Assembly (NCBI GenBank): GCA_963854835.1
Contig: OY978525.1
Coordinates: forward strand, 106,896,917 to 106,960,916
DNA: 64,000 nucleotides
Source: Megamerina dolium
Taxonomy: Eukaryota > Arthropoda > Insecta > Diptera > Megamerinidae
Direction of reading: 5' to 3'
Positions 56,291 to 64,000 of this stretch are shown one piece after another. Below the pieces are notes generated by a model. It did no database searches. It was not told the origin of the DNA and saw nothing but the letters and a program-made list of their open reading frames with translations. Positions within the stretch are counted from its first letter, which is position 1. Each line of letters opens with the position of its first letter. The position numbers were made by a program, and so were the translations under genes.

Positions 56291-56480
56291 ATCATATGGA
56301 AAAAATTCTAGTAATGCCATCTATGTGCCATTCTACACACTTTTTTGAATATTGTCAGTGATCAAAATGTGCTTAAAGACTTTCAACACCATTCGCGAGA
56401 ATCACTTCATTTTTCACATATCCCTAAGTTTTTTGTAATAGAGAAGCCATGCATTTTTTCTTCCTTCTCTTTTCGATCGA

Positions 56481-56645
56481 ATTGTAAATGTAAATGACAC
56501 TTTCTCATTTACCATTGACGCTTTCGCATTTTAAAATAATTCATGTCATTTACAATTAACTATTCATATTTTAAATTGTAGTGTTCTGAATTAAAATTGA
56601 CGTTGTCGCAATCACAATTGATACTTTCTCATTTACAATTGGAAA
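56481..56645. repeat. ~20/21-bp minisatellite, locus 2
   Basis: Diverged units such as ACTTTCTCATTTACCATTGA and CATTTACAATTAACTATTCA, related to 50020-50120. An inverted copy of the 50775-50825 segment precedes it (56390-56460). Confidence 0.5.
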
Positions 56646-57000
56646 TGGTGTAGAATAGTACTCTTGATCGTAAGCGCTCTCTTCAGAAATTTCTAACACT
56701 TAACGCTTCGAAATTAACCTTGTCCCACATATAATTATTCTATCTTAGATAAGTTTATGAGTAGATAATAATTAAGTCCATCTTTTGTTAAAACAATCGG
56801 CAAGAGCTTATAAAAATAATTTCCTAATATAAACATTTTCGGTAATACCGAAGCTTAGATATCCTACACTATAAAAGCAGACAGTTCAATAACTTTATAT
56901 TTCTGTAGCTAAAGTTAAAAAATATTTATTACCTTTGTATGGGAAGTAAGCGTGATTTCGATTCGATTACATCTATTTTTGAACTCTTTGAACTTTGTTA

Positions 57001-58053
57001 TAGCGTGGATAGACGGCAGCGTTAATCCGGATTAACGGCGGACTTAATCCGAATAAAATATTAACCAGACAGACGGCAATATTGCGTATTAAGTAAACAG
57101 CTGATTGCTATTTTATTAGGTTTGCTAACTTACATTACTATCTCTATCAATTTCTGTCATCTGTCACTTTCGATATGAGAAAATAAACAAGAAGTACGCG
57201 AACTGAAAACTATCAGAAACTTGTAAATTGATATTCACCATTCGTAATTGACAGCTGGATTTATTTGTTCGCCAACAATTTTTATGTTGAAAACTGTTAA
57301 CAATTTTTGAAAGCTTTTTTTGTTAGCGAACACACAATAGAAAATTTTTAGCAGTGTTGCCATCGCAAATTGTCCTAATCCTCTTTGATTTTGAGAATTC
57401 TACGAGTTAATTCTAATGTGGATTAGCTGCAGTTAAGGGGGTCCACCTGTGTAAAATTTTCGAAAAATCGATTTTTTTTTACATTTTTCGCATCTTTAAC
57501 GAGAGCTTCTACAGGATGAGGAAGTTTATGGTCTTGGTATTGCAGATTAAATGTGAGTCTATAATACAAAGTTTTGTTGTGTTTCCAAACTTTGAAAGCG
57601 TTTTTCTCGAGACCATATTTTTGAATTTTGTGGGCAGGATTAGAAAAAATCTACTTAACCGATTGACTTGAAATTTTGACAGACTCATTAATACAGATAA
57701 CTGAAGGCACCCACGTAGCGGTTTTTCGAAATTTTTTTTTTCAATTTTACAGCAGTTTTTATATCGAAAAAAAAGCATGAAAACGAATAATTTTTATAAA
57801 AACCATTTATAACCATTTACTCAATTTTTAAAATTTCAAAATTTAAAATTTCACTATTGGAAAAATTTACTATTGAAATATAAGCACAAACCTTCAAAAT
57901 AACGTAAAACTTATTCTTATTTTCAAATTAGTTCTCCTAACGAAAATTCCCGAAAAAGCGTTCGAAATACCGCGCTCACACAGGTGGACCCCCTTAATGT
58001 CCGATTTAATTCGAATTAACTCGTAATCCGGTTTAACGCTGCCGGAAGGGCTA
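57001..58053 (+). mobile_element. MITE family B, complete copy with nested MITE
   Basis: Left end TAGCGTGGATAGACGGCAGC, then GTTAATCCGG; the right end on minus is TAGCCCTTCCGGCAGCGTTA. TTA flanks both sides (56998-57000 and 58054-58056). The outer element without its insert is about 490 bp. It is noncoding. A second copy is at 32131-32404. Confidence 0.75.
57437..57993. mobile_element. TTAA-flanked MITE (piggyBac-like), nested
   Basis: The ends GGGGGTCCACCTGTGT and its complement ACACAGGTGGACCCCC are perfect inverted repeats, and TTAA lies on both sides (57433-57436, 57994-57997). 557 bp, noncoding. TTAA duplication is diagnostic of the piggyBac superfamily. It sits inside MITE B. Confidence 0.85.
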
Positions 58054-58056
58054 TTA

Positions 58057-60039
58057 TGTACAAAGTTTTAGCTCGATCGTTTCATATTTTCGCGCATAAA
58101 GTCTGAATATGAAAATGTACTTTTTTTATATGAGACGTAGACTTTGTTTTCATGCGATTACACCTATTCCAGAACTCATCTACTCGTTGGTAAATGCAGT
58201 CTTTAATCTAAGATGGCGACTTGTCATATCTGTCACACCGCCATATCCGAGTGTTACGAACGGAAGCACAAACCCAATCAACTCTAGACTTTATAAGTGT
58301 AGGGTATTAAAAAAAAAAAAAGCTGTAATGTATGTTATGTCTAACAATAACAATAACAATAATAATAAAAAAAAACAGTAGTTATTAATTTACAAAGCAA
58401 TATATACTATTCTTATCTAAAAAACATATAATAAAAATAATTTACAATACATACCATGAAAAATGAAAACATTTGTTTTGTTTTTTTTTTTACATATACC
58501 ACAATGCAATATTTTTTTTTTTTGTGTTTATTTAATTTCATCTGCCACTTTTATTTACTACTATAATACATTCTTTCGTATACTCATATGTTACATATGT
58601 ATTGTATGTGTGAATACACGTTTTGCTAGCGCTTTCTTCATACGAATATTATCAGCACGAGGGCCTTTTTGCTTTTTATTGTTATTTAAATGTTATACAT
58701 ACATATTATTTTTTTTTCTCTAGCTTATAAATATATTCATTTGAATTTCGTGATATTAATATATGATTTTTCTATGAATTTCCGTATTTGCCAATATTGA
58801 ATTTTTCCAATTTGCAATACTAAACTACAATGCTTTTTAGCAAAAATTGATTTAAAATTTTTTGTTTTCATGTGTATATATATTGTGTGTTAGCTAATAG
58901 CAATTAAAATCTTAGATTTCAATAAATAAATACATATAAAATTAAGCTATATTAAATTTAAATACATAGTGTGGTTTTATCATTATTATTTTCCTTTGTT
59001 TGGTTTCTTTGATATGATAACACTGAAAAGAATATGATGTTCATTTTTGTCTTCTTCTTCTTCTTCTCATATTTACTACTAACAAGATTACTGATGAAAC
59101 GAGATGAGGAAAAAAAAAAAGAATGACATATACTTAAAATTGAGATCAAGTTTATTTTATTATGTTGCTTTTTTTCAATAAATTTTTTTCTTTTTTTTTT
59201 GTGTGTGTGAAAGACCATGACAATATATCCGCAAATAAATTTAAGCATAATTATAAAAATTCACATTAAGTTGGTACTCGTATATAATAGTTTAATTAAC
59301 AGAACGAGCTATAATTAATGAAGTTAGCTTTACATGCATTAAAAGAGAGAGAGAGAGAGAGAGAGAGAAATTAAAAGAAATTTCAATCTGAGATTGTAAA
59401 GGGGTTGGGGTTGGTTAAGGAAATTTTCTCAATTTCTGCAGATTATGGGGGATCTAATTGCAAAATATTACCAGATTGTTCCTTCAAATAGTGTCAATTT
59501 ACCAGTTAGCCATTAACGTCGAAAATAAGACTTACAAAAGTGGCTGGAAGAGCTATGTTTAGAAAAAAAAAAATGATATCACAAGTGTTCTGCCGTTTGG
59601 AAGCGGCAAGTTAAGCAGGTTGATTGAAGTTTTATTCAGATTGAGCAGTTAAGAATTAATTTTCTTCTTAATATGAAGAAAATAATGATGTATTTCTATC
59701 CATAGTACAATATAAATATTTTTTTTCAGAACTTGCAGACCAAATTAGACGCATAAAATGTCCAAGATAGGGTTAATGCATTATATGACAAATTTATTGT
59801 AAAATTATTTGAAGCAATTCAGCTAAAACGTATATTTATACTATTTATTTTACGTTTTCTTAATATACTTCTATAAAATCAATCTACGAGGTTGTAACAT
59901 TCATAATACCACACTTTAAGAAGCTCTACCTATGGAGAGTTCTTGCTTTCTTATATTTACTAACCTAAAATGATGCAAGAATTATTTATTCTCAAAACTA
60001 AGGTTAGGTTAGGTTTTTTGGCTTGCCCTCTGTCTGAGA
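58057..60039. other. A+T-rich DNA with (GA)n
   Basis: (GA)n at 59344-59368 and poly-A/T runs. A SINE body scrap (ATATCACAAGTGTTCTGCCG, plus) lies at 59575-59610. No gene is seen. Confidence 0.5.
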
Positions 60040-60353
60040 GGACACACTTAGGCCACAAAGGCCCATTGTGCGTGTTAAATTTGGACAGTATTAGAAGAGA
60101 CTTACTTATATTAGCTGGATCCGAAAGGCAGAACCCTTGTGACATCACCTGAACTTAGTTTTGTCACAGAGTCCTGTTAAAAAGCAAATTTTTACTGTGA
60201 CTGCCGGAAAAATTGCCAATTCCCGCAGGTGGGTACTGTTCGAAAAAAAAAAAATCTTTTCGATATCAAATTTTGTTATGCTTCAGCCGGGGATTGAACC
60301 TACGATCTACAGATCAGAAGGGCAACGCACTAATCACTGAGCTACCGCATCCA
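60040..60353 (-). mobile_element. tRNA-derived SINE, copy 6
   Basis: Minus strand; the A box reads TAGCTCAGTGATTAG, the B box GGTTCAATCCC, with the body and 3' end present though shortened. Confidence 0.85.
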
Positions 60354-60483
60354 CTGCGTAGTGTTATAAAAGTAAACATTTTGTCTTGATTTGAAATAAA
60401 TATGGAGATTTTTATAAATTTGAAAAACTCGAAATTCTCAAAATTCTGCATTTCTTTCGAAATTTCGAAATTTCGAAATTTTA

Positions 60484-60914
60484 GGATGGTTTTTACAATG
60501 TCCGATTAGCGTTTAATCAGAACTTTGCCGGAAAATACCAAAAAAACTATTTTCACAATGTCTGATTAAGGCACAACTGTCAGATAAATTGCGGTAAGCT
60601 TAAATTGACAGTTGATTATAATAATATGATAATAGTGATATGATTATAATAAATAAAAATATTTTTTATATTAACTTGAGTTATTTAAAAAATGGGAAAT
60701 TTGTTAAATTATAATTACGAAACTATTTTTCATAGTCTTTATACATTCACAATGCAATTTTTGTTAATTTTTCCTAAAATATTCACAATAAGAGAGCTAA
60801 CCGATAGTTAGCTAATCATATTTTGATGAGAACGAATATGTCACTTCAGACTATTAGACGGTTAGCTATCCTCTGGTTAAACGTAAAGTTAAACGGACAT
60901 TGTAAAAACGGCCC
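60484..60914. mobile_element. PIF/Harbinger-type MITE
   Basis: Ends GGATGGTTTTTACAATGTCC and (minus) GGGCCGTTTTTACAATGTCC, 18 of 21 identical, flanked by TTA (60481-60483, 60915-60917). TTA duplication and GG-starting termini are the Harbinger signature. 431 bp, noncoding. Confidence 0.8.
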
Positions 60915-60917
60915 TTA

Positions 60918-62225
60918 GATAAAATTTACTTGAGTTACAACCTCTGGTCACTACAATGCTAAAATATGACTGCATTATATTCATATTAAAAAAAAAAGCA
61001 TCAATAATAATAATAATAACCAAATCATTTATAATAATTTATAATAATTGTATTCTAAGAATAATTATAATTCATTGAATATTTATCACTTAAAATTGGC
61101 TGATCAATAATAAACCTGATTCATATTGGAAATATGAAAACAGACGAGTACATCCATTTGTTTATATTATTAAGTACTTATATGAATTAAAAAACTTCCA
61201 TTTAGGTAATAATAAATACTTACATTGATATATAAATTGGTATGTATCATACATATTTCATTTGCGTGCTAAGGGCATTGTGATACGCTCTATGAATGTC
61301 ATCAGACTACATACTTGTAATGTTGTAGAAAGTTTCAAACTGCCATTGTTATTGTTCGTAGAAATTCGTAGAAAACAAAAATGTAAACCGTTTGACAATG
61401 TCAAACGGGGCGCATACATAGCAAAAATAACTACGCAATACACTAATAACTGAAATTGCGCAAAATTTAATATATTCCTATTGTTTTCAAGACAGGCTAT
61501 ATATACTAAATGTAAGTAAAAATAAAAAAAACAAAATTATTAAATAACTAACTAAATATTCGCATATAAATTCAGAAGAAAAGAATTCTTTTTCCTTCTT
61601 TTCATTTCTTCTTAGCGTTAAAGTGCTATTATTAAAATTGTATTAATCGTATATTATGTGTGTGCTATGTGTGTGTATAGTATGTACTATAATATGCATG
61701 TAGTATATTTTTGCACGCAAATAATAATAACAATAATATTCATAATAATAGTAGCAACAAAAAATTGTTAATATTATATTTTCATTATTGCTGGTCGACC
61801 ATTTCCGTTGATCATTATAAGCAACACTGATTTATATTGTATATTATGTGCAACTATGTATATATAGTATATATAGTGGCTTAAAACACGCTTTGGGATA
61901 CTTTTGTAGGGAAGATATAAGCTAATGATGACATACTCAAATATATGTACATATGAATAGTATACTCGTATATACAGTAACAACTCAGTTTACGTTGTCC
62001 TTATGAAGTTTGTTTCGAAAATGTTAGATTTTTCGACTTTCGCCATTAAAACCCAGATGATTTTTCAACGAAAATGCTGGTATCAAATGGTCTTAAATAT
62101 TTTCTTCTTATAAAATGTTCAGATTTAATTTTGGGATATGTCTTTAAATGTGAAAACTGAAAAACTCTGAAGCCTCTTAGATTTTTCGAGGCATTTTTTT
62201 GAGAATACACCTTATTTCAATCTCA
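60918..62225. other. A+T-rich DNA
   Basis: AAT-rich simple sequence near 61003-61020 and 61720-61760. No exon or repeat family is recognised. Confidence 0.45.
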
Positions 62226-63180
62226 TAAACAATTACTTATTTACTTACTTATGTGGCCATAACAACCGAATATCGGTTGTTGCTCTTTGCTAGCTGGCGC
62301 CAGTTAGAAATTCCAAGTGCCGTCAGGTTCTCCAGTGCTTGGTCTTTCCACCGCAGGTTAGGTCTTTCTCTTCTGCGTCGTCCTCCAGCGGGTTCCGAAT
62401 ATAACACCTTCTTAGCTGGAACGTGTTCTTCCATTCGCTCGACATGACCTAGCCAGCGCAGCCGCTAGATTTTGATGCGCTTTACTATGTCAATATCGGC
62501 ATACAGCTCGTACAGTTCGTGGTTGTACCTTATTCGGTACTCGCCACCAACTCAAATAGGTCCAAAGATCTTGCGTAGGACTTTTCTCTCGAAAACTCCA
62601 AGCATTCGTTCATCCGAGGTGGAAATTGTCCAGGCTTCAGTGCCATATGTTAGGACAGGCATGATGAGAGACTTGTAGAGTGTAGTTTTCGTTCTTCAAG
62701 AGAGGGCTCGACTTCTCAATTGCTTACTCAGCCCAAAGTAACACCTGTTAGCAAGAGTTATCCTACGCATGATCTCCAAGCTGACGTCATTACTGCTGTT
62801 AATGCTGGTTCCAAGATAGACAAAGTCCCTTACTACTTCAAAAGCGTAGTTGTCAACAGTGACGTGCTGTCCAAGACGCCGGGACTCTTTGTTTGTTGAC
62901 ACTAGATACTTCGTCTTGCCCTCGTTCACCGTGAGACCCATCCGACGCGACTCTCTTTCCAACTCTGAGAATGCTGCACTGACTGCTCGCGTGTTCATGC
63001 CGATTACGTCAATATCGTCGGCATACGCTAACAGCATGACACTTTTGTTGAAGATAGTGCCATTATGTCGTAGATCAGCAGCTTGTATTATTTTCTCCAT
63101 AATAAGATTGAAGAAGTTGCACGATAACGAATCACCTTGTCTGAAACCCCGTTCGATACTAAACGGTGCGGAGAGGTCCT
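62226..63180 (-). mobile_element. RTE-like non-LTR retrotransposon, 5'-truncated
   Basis: The minus frame 63100-62696 carries the RT catalytic block AYADDIDVIG, then GLTVNEGKTKYL and FVYLGTSINSS. After a frameshift, a second frame (62434-62249) gives MEEHVPAKKVLY, RRRRERPNLRW and the stop region. The 3' end is TAAGTAAGTAAATAAGTAA-like, a short tandem-repeat tail as in RTE elements. No intact endonuclease or RT start is present. Relatives lie at 21.5, 44.1 and 48.7 kb. Confidence 0.8.
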
Positions 63181-64000
63181 CATAAACAATTACGAAAATC
63201 TATAATAGAACAGTGTGGCCAGAGTTACTTTGTAAAATGTAGAATCAGCGTTGATTTTTGATTTGCAGAAAATACTGAATCATTACTTTCCCATCAAATT
63301 TTCTTCGAAATATGTCAAGCTTTCTAAGAAGTATGGTACACACATAATTTCAAACAATTCTTTTTCGAAGTTTTTTAAATTTTTATTATTTTCGAAATAC
63401 ATTAAATCAAAATTCGTGATAATACTGTGATCGCATTTTAATTCGTGTGTAAGAAATCATTAGATTTCATGTTGATTTGTTGTTCTTTAGTGTCGTGATT
63501 ATGAATTAATTACTTAACAATGTTATAGTGTGATTAATTTACAATCTTCTATATATATATTTTTTTTAAATGTTGAATGAGGGAATTCCTATTTTGTAGT
63601 TGGCAAATTGAATGTAAAAAAAAAAATTGATTTGAAATCACATGCTGATGATGATCATATGATTAGTTATATGAAATGCGTATAAACTAGAATATATATT
63701 GTGGAAATATATTAGAAAAAAATTAAGAATAAATTAGCAATAAAAACAGGTAACCGATTTTATTTATATATACCCACAAAAATATTTATATATTATTATA
63801 TATATTTTTTTCCAATCAGTTTATTAGGTTATTTGGTCAGAGAGAGAGAGAGAGAGAGAGAGAAAATTATCAAATTAATTATAATCGATAATTATCGATT
63901 TGGATTTAGTGATTTAGTGAAATACTTTATGTTATTTATGTTTTCAATTTACTTTTAAATAAATTATAGTGCAAATTTTTTATTATAATATTTATTGATG
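63181..64000. other. A+T-rich DNA with (GA)n
   Basis: (AG)n at 63840-63863 and ATAT-rich stretches. I see nothing else up to the window end. Confidence 0.5.

Overview
The window looks like chromosomal DNA of a higher (brachyceran) fly. The base composition is strongly A+T-rich. Three multi-exon genes have introns of about 55-190 bp, apart from one 2.6-kb intron. Two genes carry ZAD zinc-finger domains, which are expanded in insects, and TATCGATA (DRE-like) elements lie just upstream of their start codons. Every class of insect transposon is present (Ty3/gypsy, several mariner/Tc1 lineages, PIF/Harbinger, TTAA-type MITEs, RTE-like and RNase H-bearing non-LTR elements, and a tRNA-derived SINE). 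A tephritid-like fly is my best guess, but the sequence alone does not prove it. I see no rRNA, tRNA, CRISPR or operon features.

Left part (1-6863): an LTR fragment on the minus strand (1-133) faces a complete, apparently intact 5.96-kb Ty3/gypsy retrotransposon (900-6863). Its 438-bp LTRs differ at 5 positions. It has a tRNA-Leu primer site, a Gag with an N-terminal SAP domain, a textbook -1 frameshift signal (GTTAAAC directly before the gag stop, a 6-nt spacer, an 11-bp stem and a potential pseudoknot), a full PR-RT-RNase H-IN polyprotein, and a polypurine tract.

Gene cluster (7.6-20.8 kb, all on plus except one): two paralogues at 7747-9947 (563 aa, 7 exons) and 12591-14518 (518 aa, 6 exons) share an unusual architecture of two tandem ZADs, one C2H2 finger, a coiled coil and a DUF4806-like C-terminus. 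Between them, on the minus strand, is an open five-exon Myb/SANT-like gene of PIF/Harbinger type (12404-11476), next to the decayed tail of a Harbinger transposase. Next comes a six-exon gene (16443-20769, 488 aa) encoding a helix-turn-helix, an Asn/Asp-rich basic linker, two SAM domains and a conserved-looking C-terminus. Its first intron holds a dead mariner.

Middle (21-45 kb) is a transposon graveyard: rearranged non-LTR reverse transcriptase/RNase H pieces, a Tc1-like element, a mariner with perfect 23-bp inverted termini, three copies of a repeat built of ~150-bp units (two of them in opposite orientation, 3.5 kb apart), a mauritiana-like mariner, and several copies of a tRNA-derived SINE.

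Right part (45-64 kb) is mostly single-copy-looking A+T-rich DNA with microsatellites, SINEs, mariners and MITEs, including one MITE nested in another. A short first coding exon (ATG at 47496, splice donor after 47511), preceded by initiator-like TCAGT motifs, suggests that 47.5-64 kb is the first intron of a plus-strand gene whose remaining exons lie beyond the window. All splice models are read by eye and are supported by GT/AG, phase agreement and paralogue comparison, not by transcripts.
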